Source of the DNA: Bifidobacterium stellenboschense
GTDB taxonomy: Bacteria; Actinomycetota; Actinomycetes; Actinomycetales; Bifidobacteriaceae
DNA: 49,672 nt
NCBI RefSeq assembly: GCF_000741785.1
Contig: NZ_JGZP01000008.1
Coordinates: forward strand, 1-49,672
Direction of reading: 5' to 3'
The notes under the pieces were generated by a model. That model saw only the letters and a list, made by a program, of their open reading frames with translations. It was not told the DNA's origin and did no database searches. This document shows positions 24,346 through 33,038 of this stretch, piece after piece; within the stretch, counting starts at the first letter, position 1, and every line of letters starts with the position of its first letter. The translations under genes were made by a program, and so were the position numbers.

Positions 24346-25275
24346 ATGTCCGATCCATCGACCGAAACCGTCCACGGCAACGCCCGCAGACGCCGCAACC
24401 TCGCGGAGAACCTGACCTCGCTCGGATTCCTCGCCCCCATCCTCCTCGTGTACGTCGTCATCATGCTCGTGCCGTTCGCGCAGAGCATCGTCTACAGCTT
24501 CACCGACTACGGCGGCTACGACTTCGCCACCGCGAAGTTCGTGGGCCTCGACAACTACGTGCAGATCTTCCATGATCCCACGCTGCTCAACGGCCTCGGC
24601 TTCACGCTCATGTACACGATCCTCACCACCGTGCTCATCACCGCGATCGCGCTGCCGCTGGCCGTGGTCCTCAACAAGAAGTTCTTCGGCCGCGACTTCG
24701 TGCGCTCCGTGTTCTTCTTCCTGTCCGTGCCGTCGATGGTCGTGCTCGGGCTGGTCTGGCAGTACATCTTCTCCCCGATGAAGACCGGCGCGGTCAACAT
24801 GATCCTCGACAAGCTTGGCTTCGACACCGTGCCGTTCCTCTCCCAGCCGGGATGGGCGAAGTTCTGCGTGATCTTCATCGCCGTGTGGGCGCAGATCGGC
24901 TGGCACGCCACCCTGTACCTCGCCTACCTGCAGGCCGTGCCCGCCGACCTCTACGAGCAGGCGCAGGTGGACGGCGCCTCCACCTGGCAGCAGTTCACGA
25001 ACATCACGCTGCCGCAGATGGTCCCCGCGATGGGCGTGTCCGTGTTCATGCTCCTCACCGGCGGCCTCAAGGTCTACGACCTGCCGTTCGCGTTGACCTC
25101 CGGCGGCCCTGGCTCCTCCACCTACACCGTCACCCAGTCCATCATCGTCACCGGCATCGGCTCCGGCCGCTACGGCATCGGCTCCGCGCTCGGCGTCGTG
25201 TTCTTCATCTGCTGCGTCGTCCTCGTCGCCCTCCAGCAGGTCGCCACCAACGCAATCGAAAAGAGGCTGTCATGA
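24346..25275 (+). CDS. Sugar ABC transporter permease 1 (MalF type)
   Basis: A 309-residue inner-membrane permease with six helices. The N-terminal helix LGFLAPILLVYVVIMLVPFAQSIVYSFTDY and the cytoplasmic EAA loop (YEQAQVDGASTWQQFTNITLPQMVP, about residues 202-226) are standard for CUT1 importers; the loop docks the ATPase. It starts 38 nt after the binding-protein gene and overlaps the second permease by 4 nt (ATGA), showing tight co-transcription. No ATPase gene is nearby, so a shared MsiK-like ATPase elsewhere is expected. Confidence 0.95.
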   Translation: MSDPSTETVHGNARRRRNLAENLTSLGFLAPILLVYVVIMLVPFAQSIVYSFTDYGGYDFATAKFVGLDNYVQIFHDPTLLNGLGFTLMYTILTTVLITAIALPLAVVLNKKFFGRDFVRSVFFFLSVPSMVVLGLVWQYIFSPMKTGAVNMILDKLGFDTVPFLSQPGWAKFCVIFIAVWAQIGWHATLYLAYLQAVPADLYEQAQVDGASTWQQFTNITLPQMVPAMGVSVFMLLTGGLKVYDLPFALTSGGPGSSTYTVTQSIIVTGIGSGRYGIGSALGVVFFICCVVLVALQQVATNAIEKRLS

Positions 25276-26141
25276 GCAAGGCAAGCAAGAGCAAGACGAG
25301 CGGACGCATGAGCATGGGGCAGCGCAAGCGCCTCCACGCCGGCATCCTGTCGGTGGTGATGATCGCCCTCGCGCTGATCTGCGCCATCCCGCTGTACATC
25401 GTCATCGTCAACACGTTCAAGAACTCGGCGGACATGTCGCTCGACCCGTTCGGCCTGCCCAAGGCCCCCACGTTCGAGAACTACGTGTACGCGTTCGAGA
25501 ACCTGCCGATCATCCAGGCGACCGTCAACACGATCATCGTCACCGTCGTCTCCGTGGCGCTGATGGTGCTCATCGGCTCGCTCGCCGCCTACGGCATGGT
25601 CCAGAAGAAGAGCCGGTTCACCGCCGCCATCGGCTCGTTCCTGCTGCTCTCCTTCGTGCTGCCCGGCCAGGTGCTGCTCATCCCGCAGTACAAGATGGAG
25701 TCCTCGCTCGGCCTCGTCGACTCGCTGCTCGGCCTCGTCGTGCTGTACACCGGCGCCTCCACGTTCTGCTACTTCCTCATCGTCAACTACATGCGAGGCC
25801 TGCCGCAGGAGCTGTTCGAGGCGGCCCGCCTCGACGGCGCGAGCTCCCTGCGCATCTTCTGGCAGATCGTCCTGCCGCTGTGCCGCCCGATCCTCGCCAC
25901 CGTGATCGTGTTCGAGACGATGTGGACGTGGAACGACTTCATGACGCCGAACATATACATCTCCTCCGTCGAGAAGCAGACCCTCGTCCTCCAGGTGTTC
26001 AACGCGATGGGACAGTTCACCACCAACTGGCCGCTGTTCATGACCATCACGTTCATCGCCCTCGTCCCCGTGTTCGTCTTCTTCATCTTCTGCCAGAAGT
26101 GGATCGTCTCCGGCCTCGTCGCCGGATCGGTCAAGGGCTGA
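25272..26141 (+). CDS. Sugar ABC transporter permease 2 (MalG type)
   Basis: A 289-residue permease that pairs with the upstream permease. It has a basic N-terminus, helix 1 LSVVMIALALICAIPLYIVIVNTFK, and the EAA loop LFEAARLDGASSLRIFWQIVLPLCRP (about 178-203). The C-terminus FIFCQKWIVSGLVAGSVKG is the usual MalG-type ending. Translation is coupled to the preceding gene through the ATGA overlap at 25272. A 118-bp repeat element begins 12 bp after its stop codon. Confidence 0.95.
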   Translation: MSKASKSKTSGRMSMGQRKRLHAGILSVVMIALALICAIPLYIVIVNTFKNSADMSLDPFGLPKAPTFENYVYAFENLPIIQATVNTIIVTVVSVALMVLIGSLAAYGMVQKKSRFTAAIGSFLLLSFVLPGQVLLIPQYKMESSLGLVDSLLGLVVLYTGASTFCYFLIVNYMRGLPQELFEAARLDGASSLRIFWQIVLPLCRPILATVIVFETMWTWNDFMTPNIYISSVEKQTLVLQVFNAMGQFTTNWPLFMTITFIALVPVFVFFIFCQKWIVSGLVAGSVKG

Positions 26142-26152
26142 CGCCCCCAGTT

Positions 26153-26270
26153 CCTCCCGCCGGCGGGAGGTGGCGCGTAGCGCCGGAGGGTGGTTCCGGT
26201 ACGTCGACCATCGTCGATTGCCGTCGACCACCCTCAGTCGCCTTCGGCGACAGCTCCCGCCGGCGGGAGC
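26153..26270. repeat. Complete 118-bp dispersed element between permease 2 and the GH35 gene
   Basis: Left half: CCTCCCGCCGGCGGGAGG (26153-26170), hairpin GGCGCGTAGCGCC, GGAGGGTGGT. Right half: ACCACCCTCAGTC, hairpin GCCTTCGGC, GCTCCCGCCGGCGGGAGC (26253-26270). The centre also has a GTCGACCATCG/CGATTGCCGTCGAC pairing. If the operon continues into GH35, the element lies within the mRNA and could tune downstream expression. Confidence 0.9.
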
Positions 26271-26323
26271 GGCCATTATTGCTCCCGCCTCCCCAACCCG
26301 CAATCAAGAAAAAGGCTTTTCCC

Positions 26324-28639
26324 ATGACCCTCAACACCCTCGACCTCACCGGCTTCCAGCCGAAGCGCATCGTCCCGTTCCCCATCACCCGCAACGACTG
26401 GGGCGTCGCCCCCGACGGCACCGCCATCGACTTCACCAACTACTACATGACCTTCGACGGCAAGCCGTTCTACGGCGTGTGCGGCGAATTCCACTATTCG
26501 CGCATGAGCCCGGACCGTTGGGACGCCCAGCTCGCGAAGATGGCCGCCGGCGGCGTCAACGTGGTCGCCACCTACGTGTTCTGGAACCACCACGAGGAGC
26601 ATGAGAACGAGTGGGACTTCACCGGACGCCGCGACCTGCGCCGCTTCGTACGGCTGTGCGCCCGGCACGGGCTCAAGGTGATCGTCCGACTCGGCCCCTT
26701 CGACCACGGCGAGGTGCGCAACGGCGGCATCCCCGACTGGATGTACGGCAAGCCGTACGAGGTGCGTTCCATGGACCCCGGCTTCCTCGAGAAGGTGCAC
26801 GACCTGTACGCGCACATCGCCGCCCAGCTCGACGGCCTCTACTTCAAGGACGGCGGCCCGATCGTCGCCGCCCAGCTCGACAACGAGTACATGCACTCGT
26901 CCGCGCCGTGGGAGATGACCACCGGCATCTCGGACGAATGGGTGCCCGGCGGCCACGACGGCTTCGACTACGTGCACGCGCTGCGCCGCATCGCCGAGGA
27001 GGAGGGCATCTCCGTGCCGTTCTACACGAACACCGGCTGGGGCGGCTCCCCGGTGCCCGACGACGTGCTGCCGCTGTGGGGCGGCTACGCGTACCGCCCG
27101 TGGCTGTTCTACGGCGACGCCGGCGAACACCCCGTCACCGACGAGTACCTGTACCGCGACTTCCACGCCAACGACTGCCCCCGCGGCGAGGAGTTCGACC
27201 CCACCTACGAGCCGGAATCGAAGCCGTACGCCTGCTGCGAGATGGGCGGCGGCATGTTCAGCTCGTACAACTACCGGTTCGTCCTGCCCATGAAGTCCGT
27301 GGACGCGATGGCCAACATCAAGATGGCGTCCGGCTGCAACTTCCTCGGCTACTACATGTTCCAGGGAGGCTCGAACCCGATCGGCGACGGCGTCTACCTC
27401 AACGAGAGCCAGACCCCGAAGATCTCCTACGACTTCCAGGCGGCGCTCGGCGAGTTCGGCCAGGCCCGCGAATCGTACCGCCGCTGCAAGGCCCTCCACT
27501 ACTTCGGCCTCGCGTTCGCCGACCGCCTGTGCCCGCTCGGCGTGGCCGTCCCCGACGGCCAGACCGCGATCGACCCGCGCGACAAGAACACGCTGCGCTG
27601 GTGCGTGCGCACCGACGGCGAACGCGGATTCGTCTTCATCGACAACTTCCAGGACCACGACACGATGACGGCCAAGAAGGACGAGACCATCGCGATCACG
27701 CTCGCCTCCGGCGCGACCGTCACGTTCGACGGCGTCTCGCTCGCCGCGGACGAGAACTGCGTGCTGCCGTTCAACATGGACCTGGATGGCGTCCTGCTCG
27801 AAGCGGCCACCGCGCAGCCGGTCACCGCGATCGCGACGCCGGGCTCGTCGCGCCGCACGTTCGTCTTCCTGCGCCCCGACGGCATGGACGACTGCTGGTT
27901 CCGGTTCGCCGGCGGCGACGTGCGGCATGTCGCCGCCGACGCCGACCTCGAACGGTTCGAGGCGCGCGACGACGCCGGCCACGCGGTCGACATCGTGTGC
28001 GTCAGCCGCGCCAAGGCCGACACGATGACCGTCATCGGCGGCGAGGCGCTCGTCTTCGCCGGCACGCCGGTCGCGCAGGATCCGGCACGGCCGAGCATCG
28101 TCAACGACGGCGCCGTCGTCTACGAGACCGGCGGACGCCTCGTCGTCGAATCGACCACGGCCCACGTCGACGTCACCTCCTATCCGGACGGCTACCTCGC
28201 CTCCCGCACCGTCACGCGCGAACCCGTGCGCGCCGCCGCGACCGTCACGCGGCTGTCCGACACGCGCTACCTCATCGACCTGCCGGACACGCTCGTCGAC
28301 GCGCTCGCGGACGGCGCGGCGCGCGGCGCCGGCATGGCCGACGCGCGCCTGCGCATCCGCTACGCCGGCGACATCGGCTGGCTGTGGTGCGACGGCGTGC
28401 TCGTCGACGACAACTTCGCGAACGGCGACACCTGGGAGGTGGGACTGCGCGACTGCGCGTCCCGTCTCGCCGACGCCCGCGGCCGGCTCGTCCTGACCAT
28501 CACGCCGATCCGCGAAGGCGCGAACGTCAACGTCGAATCGGCGATGGCCGCGCGCATGGAACGCGCCGACGGACGCATCGCCGCGCTCGAATCGGTCGAG
28601 GTCACGCCCGTCTACGAGACCGCGCTACGCAAGGCGTAG
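26324..28639 (+). CDS. Glycoside hydrolase family 35 (beta-galactosidase-like), divergent
   Basis: A 771-residue enzyme without signal peptide, so cytosolic. The TIM barrel fills residues about 40-370: YYMTFDGKPFYGVCGEFHYSRM, WDAQLAKMAAGGVNVVATYVFWNHHEE and VIVRLGPFDHGEVRNGGIPDWM. The acid/base glutamate is E188 in GGPIVAAQLDNEYM (usual GH35 has QVENEY) and the nucleophile is probably E306 in YACCEMGGGM. Beta domains follow, one (about residues 640-720) with LWCDGVLVDDNF. The altered motifs mean the substrate may not be a simple beta-galactoside. The gene is 182 bp after permease 2. The ribosome-binding site AAAAAGG is weak and distant. Confidence 0.85.
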   Translation: MTLNTLDLTGFQPKRIVPFPITRNDWGVAPDGTAIDFTNYYMTFDGKPFYGVCGEFHYSRMSPDRWDAQLAKMAAGGVNVVATYVFWNHHEEHENEWDFTGRRDLRRFVRLCARHGLKVIVRLGPFDHGEVRNGGIPDWMYGKPYEVRSMDPGFLEKVHDLYAHIAAQLDGLYFKDGGPIVAAQLDNEYMHSSAPWEMTTGISDEWVPGGHDGFDYVHALRRIAEEEGISVPFYTNTGWGGSPVPDDVLPLWGGYAYRPWLFYGDAGEHPVTDEYLYRDFHANDCPRGEEFDPTYEPESKPYACCEMGGGMFSSYNYRFVLPMKSVDAMANIKMASGCNFLGYYMFQGGSNPIGDGVYLNESQTPKISYDFQAALGEFGQARESYRRCKALHYFGLAFADRLCPLGVAVPDGQTAIDPRDKNTLRWCVRTDGERGFVFIDNFQDHDTMTAKKDETIAITLASGATVTFDGVSLAADENCVLPFNMDLDGVLLEAATAQPVTAIATPGSSRRTFVFLRPDGMDDCWFRFAGGDVRHVAADADLERFEARDDAGHAVDIVCVSRAKADTMTVIGGEALVFAGTPVAQDPARPSIVNDGAVVYETGGRLVVESTTAHVDVTSYPDGYLASRTVTREPVRAAATVTRLSDTRYLIDLPDTLVDALADGAARGAGMADARLRIRYAGDIGWLWCDGVLVDDNFANGDTWEVGLRDCASRLADARGRLVLTITPIREGANVNVESAMAARMERADGRIAALESVEVTPVYETALRKA

Positions 28640-28746
28640 CCGTCCGGATCGGACCATCCGCACGATGCGGCGGCGGGCCGGCCTCCCGTCTCCCCGCGCT
28701 ACACTGGGAAACCGGTGCGACGTGGGGAGAGCGAGGAGGCCGGCCG

Positions 28747-29658
28747 ATGGACATCAACGAGATCGAATACGCCGACGCGGCCGAGCACCTCGTATGGGCC
28801 GACAGCTACGACTACTACGTGCACACGCCCAGCCTCGTAGCGCGCGACACGTTCCTCTACCCGTTGCAGACCGGACTGTACCGCTACCGGCCGGGCCACA
28901 CCACCGAACGCGCCGCCTACGACAGCTTCCTCATCATGTACCTCAACAGCGGGTCGTTCACGTTCCGCACCGGGGAACGGAAGGAGGAGAGCTCGGCGCA
29001 TGCCGGCGATTTCGCGCTGCTCGACTGCTACACGTACCACTACTACCGGGCGCTGGAGGAAAGCGACGTGCTGTGGCTGCACTTCGACGGGAAGGCGGCG
29101 CGGCCGTACTACGACGCGATCCACGCCCGGCTGGGCACGACCTTCGCGTTGAGGAACCCCGCATACGCGATCAACCGGCTGGCCCGCATCCACGAGGTGT
29201 TCGCCGACGGGGAGCGCATCTGCGAGCCCGTCCTCGGCAAGACCATCAACGACATCCTGTGCGAGATGCTGGCCCCCGAGAATACGATCGAGGCGGACCG
29301 GCGGCAGGAACAGGACGACATCAGACGCGTCGTCGCATACATCGGGCAGCATCTCGACGAACCGCTGCCCATCGCCGACCTGGCGGCCCTCGCCTACATG
29401 GGCGAATACAACTTCATCCGCGTCTTCAAGGCGCAGACCGGATACACGCCGCACGCCTACGTCATGCAGGCGCGCATCGACGCCGCGCAGTACCTGCTCG
29501 CCAACACGGACGCCGGATTGAAGGAGATCTGCGCCGCATGCGGATTCTCCTCGCCGTCCGTGCTGTGCGCCGCGTTCAAACGGAAGACCGGGGTCTCGCC
29601 GCTGGCGTTCCGCCGCGGCGGCAGGCCGGCGGCGGAACCGGCGGAACCCGCGGCGTGA
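28747..29658 (+). CDS. AraC-family transcriptional regulator (locus right edge)
   Basis: A 303-residue paralogue of the regulator at 18288-19166. The N-terminal sensing domain has YDYYVHTPSLVARDTFLYPL and GDFALLDCYTYHYY; the C-terminal AraC domain has LPIADLAALAYMGEYNFIRV and GLKEICAACGFSSPSVLCAA, ending FKRKTGVSPLAFRR and an Ala/Glu/Pro tail. GAGGAGG lies 8 nt before ATG 28747. TACACT near 28700 could be a -10. A HAD gene follows after 50 nt, probably in the same unit. It likely senses a sugar made by the GH35 enzyme or carried by the importer. Confidence 0.93.
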   Translation: MDINEIEYADAAEHLVWADSYDYYVHTPSLVARDTFLYPLQTGLYRYRPGHTTERAAYDSFLIMYLNSGSFTFRTGERKEESSAHAGDFALLDCYTYHYYRALEESDVLWLHFDGKAARPYYDAIHARLGTTFALRNPAYAINRLARIHEVFADGERICEPVLGKTINDILCEMLAPENTIEADRRQEQDDIRRVVAYIGQHLDEPLPIADLAALAYMGEYNFIRVFKAQTGYTPHAYVMQARIDAAQYLLANTDAGLKEICAACGFSSPSVLCAAFKRKTGVSPLAFRRGGRPAAEPAEPAA

Positions 29659-29708
29659 CCGCACGTGATCGGCGTGACCGGCGGCGTGCGGCCAGGGAAA
29701 GGAACGAC

Positions 29709-30431
29709 ATGAACGGAACAGACGTCGCGCCGTGCATCGCCATCACCGCGGGCGGCCACACATACGAGACGCGTGCCGTGCTGTGGGACCTCGACGGCAC
29801 GCTCGTCGACTCCGACCCGATGTGGGTGGAGGCCGAACGTCGGTGCGCCGAACGCCACGGCGTCGCATGGAGCGACGCGCTGAGCCGCGCGATGACCGCC
29901 GCGCCGCTACCCGTCTGCGCGCGCGTCCTGCGCGAGGCCGGCGTGGGGGAGAGCGCCGACGCGGTGATTCGCGGACTCGTCGCCGACGTGACCGCCATGT
30001 ACGAGGCCGGCGCGGGTCGCGGCGCGGGGAACGGCGCCTCCATTCCGTGGACGCCGGGAGCCGGGGACCTGATGCTCGCCCTGCGGGCCGCATCCGTGCC
30101 GTCCGTGCTCGTCACCGGCTCGCCGCGTTCGCTCGGGGAACGCGTCATCGCCGCCGCGCCCGCCGGCGTGTTCGCGGGACTGGTCGCCGGCGACGACGGG
30201 CTCGCGCACAAACCCGACCCCGCGCCCTACCTCGCCGGCGCGCGCCTGGCCGGGGCCGACCCGCGTGACTGCCTCGTCTTCGAGGATTCGGCCGGCGGGC
30301 TGACGGCCGCGCTCGCCGCCGGCGCGCATGCGGTCGGCGTCGAGGCGTGCGCGCGCGTGCCGTTGCCGCGCGGCATGGGATGCCCGATTGTGGAATCGCT
30401 GGAGGAGATCAGCTCAGCAACGCCGCGATGA
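29709..30431 (+). CDS. HAD-family phosphatase / phosphoglucomutase-like hydrolase
   Basis: A 240-residue HAD hydrolase. The nucleophile motif is LWDLDGTLVDSD (D27, D29), motif II is VLVTGSP, motif III KPDPAPYL and motif IV VFEDSAGGLTAALAAG. A helical cap (about residues 40-95) follows motif I, the arrangement of beta-phosphoglucomutases and sugar-phosphate phosphatases. The substrate is unknown; its place after the AraC gene suggests a sugar phosphate from the same locus. GGAAAGGAA precedes the ATG. Its last 23 bp overlap the end of the convergent AEC transporter gene. Confidence 0.88.
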   Translation: MNGTDVAPCIAITAGGHTYETRAVLWDLDGTLVDSDPMWVEAERRCAERHGVAWSDALSRAMTAAPLPVCARVLREAGVGESADAVIRGLVADVTAMYEAGAGRGAGNGASIPWTPGAGDLMLALRAASVPSVLVTGSPRSLGERVIAAAPAGVFAGLVAGDDGLAHKPDPAPYLAGARLAGADPRDCLVFEDSAGGLTAALAAGAHAVGVEACARVPLPRGMGCPIVESLEEISSATPR

Positions 30432-31353
30432 TCGCGATGAACACCGGGCTGGTCATCGTGGAGATCAGGATGCCGTCCCTCGCGAACGTCAATCCCACGT
30501 TGTAGCGGGCCGCGTAGTTGTACACGTTCTGACCGGTCGGCAGGGCGGCGAGCACGACGCACGCGTACAGCTCCGGGCCGCGGAAGCCCATCATGAAGTA
30601 GGCGAGCAGGAACGCGATGGTCGGCATTACGATGTTCTTCAGCGCCGCCACCGTGAAGATCGCCGGACGGTCGCCCTTCTGCTGCAGCGGCTTCGTGCCG
30701 TGCAGCGACATGCCGAACGCCATGAGGATCATCGGCACCGCCGACTCGCCGATCATGTTGATCGGATCGTAGATGTAGTTCGGCACCGGGAACCAGCCGA
30801 GCTTCGCGCTCAGCGCCGAGACCACGATGCCGAGCAGCGAGCCGATGAGCAGCGGCTGGTGCAGCGGCTGCTTTGCGATCTCCTTGAGCGACACCTTGCC
30901 CTTCGTGGTCACGTCGAGCACCGTCAGGCCGATCGGCGTGAACAGCGCCTGCTGCATGACGAGGATCGGGGCGACGAGCGCGCCGTTGCCGAGGATGTAC
31001 GTGGCCACCGGCAGGCCGATGTTGTTCGAGTTCAGGTACAGCGAGTTCAACGCGCCGATCGTCGCATCCGGGGCCTTCAGATGGAAGAACATGCGGTTGA
31101 GGATGAGGAACACGACGCCGACGAGCATGGCCGACAGGAACGCCACGATGATCGACGGGTGGAAGATGTCGAAGATCGGCTCCTTCGACAGGATCGCGAA
31201 CATCAGGCACGGGCTCGACACGAAGAACGAGAAGCGGTTGAGCACCATCTGCGCGCTCGGACCGCCGATGCGCATGCGCGCCGCCACATAGCCCACGAAA
31301 ATCACGATGCCGATGACGCAGAACCCCTGCATCGCGCTCAACAGACCAGGCAT
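30409..31353 (-). CDS. AEC (auxin efflux carrier) family transporter
   Basis: A 314-residue membrane protein with about ten helices, typical of bacterial AEC permeases, which move organic acids such as malate or malonate. Recognisable parts are LNRFSFFVSSPCLMFAIL, SLYLNSNNIGLPVATYIL (the helix-breaking NxxGxP element), ESAVPMILMAFGMSL and ALPTGQNVYNYAARYN. GAAAGAGGG lies about 10 nt before the ATG. It is transcribed divergently from dapE and its end overlaps the HAD gene. The substrate is unknown. Confidence 0.88.
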   Translation of the reverse strand: MPGLLSAMQGFCVIGIVIFVGYVAARMRIGGPSAQMVLNRFSFFVSSPCLMFAILSKEPIFDIFHPSIIVAFLSAMLVGVVFLILNRMFFHLKAPDATIGALNSLYLNSNNIGLPVATYILGNGALVAPILVMQQALFTPIGLTVLDVTTKGKVSLKEIAKQPLHQPLLIGSLLGIVVSALSAKLGWFPVPNYIYDPINMIGESAVPMILMAFGMSLHGTKPLQQKGDRPAIFTVAALKNIVMPTIAFLLAYFMMGFRGPELYACVVLAALPTGQNVYNYAARYNVGLTFARDGILISTMTSPVFIAIIAALLS

Positions 31354-31369
31354 ACCCGTGAAGACCCTC

Positions 31370-31406
31370 TTTCCTCGTGATTCCTCGTGATTCCTTGTGA
31401 ATCGTC
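31370..31406. repeat. Short tandem repeat before the AEC gene
   Basis: Three near copies of GTGATTCCTC (10 bp steps) lie in the leader of the AEC gene, between its ribosome-binding site and the dapE promoter. Confidence 0.5.
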
Positions 31407-31489
31407 ATCTAGAGTGTGGCACAGAACCGTGCGCGCGGCCGTGAAATCTCACCCAATGGTAAGAGGAATCACATTCCACGCCCCGCCGT

Positions 31490-31495
31490 TAGGAT
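31490..31495 (+). promoter_or_regulatory. -10 box of dapE, leaderless spacing
   Basis: TAGGAT ends 7 nt before the dapE ATG at 31503, so transcription would begin at the start codon. The -35 position (AATCAC) is not conserved. The same hexamer precedes hom and rpiA with normal leaders. Confidence 0.5.
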
Positions 31496-31502
31496 GGTCG
31501 GC

Positions 31503-32708
31503 ATGACGCTTTCCCTGAACACCGCCGCGCCGCGCGGCGAACAGCTCGAATCCCTGCTCGACCAGATCATGGGCGTGTACTCCGTCAGCGACGACGAGAC
31601 CGCGCTCGCCGACGACATCGAGGCGTTCCTCAAGGAATACCCGCATCTCGACGTGCGACGCCACGGCGATACGATCGTCGCCTCGACCGCGTTCGGCAGG
31701 CCGAGTCGCGTGATTCTCGCCGGGCACATCGACACGGTGCCGGTCATCGACAACTTCCCGCCGAAGTGGCTCGAACCCGGCGATCCGCTCATCCGCGGGG
31801 ACGTGGCCGCCGCGCACCCCGGAGAACGTGTGCTGTGGGGCCGCGGCGCCACCGATATGAAGGCGTCCGACGCGGTCATGCTCCATCTCGCCGCCACGCT
31901 CGACGGCTCCACGCCCGAGACCACCCCGAAGGCCGACCTCACGTTCGTGTTCTACGACCACGAGGAGGTCGCCGCCGAGAAGAACGGCCTGAGGAAGGTC
32001 GTCGAAAGCCACCCCGACTGGATCGCAGGCGATTTCGCGATCATCGGCGAGCCGACCAACTGCGGCATCGAGGGCGGTTGCAACGGCACGATCCGCTTCG
32101 ACGTGGTCACGCACGGCGTGGCAGCGCACTCCGCCCGCGCGTGGATGGGCGAGAACGCGATCCACAAGGCGGCCGGCATCCTCAACCGTCTCGCCGCCTA
32201 CGAGCCGGCGGACGTGGAGGTGGACGGCCTCGTCTACCGCGAGGGCCTCAACGCCACGCTCATCTCCGGCGGCAAGGGCACGAACGTGATTCCCGACGAG
32301 TGCCGCGTGCACGTCAACTACCGGTTCGCCCCGGACAAGACGCTGGCCGAGGCGAAGGCCCTCATGATGGGCGCCGACGCGGGTGCCGAACTCGGCAACG
32401 GCGAGCATGTCGCCACCGGCGGCGTGTTCGAGGGCTACGGCATCGAGATGAAGGACGAGTCGCCGTCCGCCCGTCCGGGCATGGACGCGCCGCTCGCCGT
32501 CTCCCTTGCCGATCTGGTGCGCGAACGCACCGGCCGCGAGCCGCTTGCGAAACTCGGGTGGACCGATGTGGCCCGGTTCTCGCAGCTCGGCATCCCCGCG
32601 GTGAACCTCGGCGCCGGCGATCCGCTGCTCGCCCACAAGCACGACGAACAGCTGCCCGCCTCCGAGCTTCCCCTCCTCGCCGACATCCTCCTCGCCTGGC
32701 TCGTCTGA
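31503..32708 (+). CDS. dapE: Succinyl-diaminopimelate desuccinylase
   Basis: A 401-residue M20-family metal enzyme releasing succinate from N-succinyl-diaminopimelate in lysine and peptidoglycan synthesis. Zinc ligand motifs are present: VILAGHIDTVPVID, LWGRGATDMKASDAVM, YDHEEVAAEKNG, IIGEPTNCGIEGG and a late GAGDPLLAHKHDEQ with the last histidine. Dimerisation-domain signature TLISGGKGTNVIPDECRVHVNYR is intact. Length fits the actinobacterial branch. It supplies the substrate pathway that ends in LysA. ATG 31503 was chosen over 31416 and 31494 because of the -10 spacing. Confidence 0.94.
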   Translation: MTLSLNTAAPRGEQLESLLDQIMGVYSVSDDETALADDIEAFLKEYPHLDVRRHGDTIVASTAFGRPSRVILAGHIDTVPVIDNFPPKWLEPGDPLIRGDVAAAHPGERVLWGRGATDMKASDAVMLHLAATLDGSTPETTPKADLTFVFYDHEEVAAEKNGLRKVVESHPDWIAGDFAIIGEPTNCGIEGGCNGTIRFDVVTHGVAAHSARAWMGENAIHKAAGILNRLAAYEPADVEVDGLVYREGLNATLISGGKGTNVIPDECRVHVNYRFAPDKTLAEAKALMMGADAGAELGNGEHVATGGVFEGYGIEMKDESPSARPGMDAPLAVSLADLVRERTGREPLAKLGWTDVARFSQLGIPAVNLGAGDPLLAHKHDEQLPASELPLLADILLAWLV

Positions 32709-33038
32709 GCTCTGTGGCGGCTCGGCCGTCGGTCCGTCCGAGCCATGAGCCAAGCCGTGGGCCGTGGGTGAACGCAGCCCGGTCAAAGTTGTGGCATACT
32801 TAAGGATGGCGGTTCTGCAAGCCGCCGACGTGCCAGATGGCGTCGATCCCCTCGCATCGGGTCTTTCCCCCCGAATCTCCGCGCGAGCGCCGGTGTCCGC
32901 CGTCCGAGCCGCACAGACTTTGACTGGATTTGCTTCTGCGGGCGCAACCGATGCGCGGCCACGGTGAGAGCGTGGTGTGACAGCCGCAGTGAGCCCTGAG
33001 TAAGGCTGGCATGATGCAGCATGCCGGCGAGGAGCATC
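32709..33038 (+). other. Long leader region of rne
   Basis: These 330 bp hold no gene. CATACT at about 32792 is the best -10, which would give an untranslated leader of about 240 nt with several GC stems (for example GGCGGTTCTGCAAGCCGCC near 32805). E. coli rne has a long self-regulating leader; a similar role here is an inference. Confidence 0.4.
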
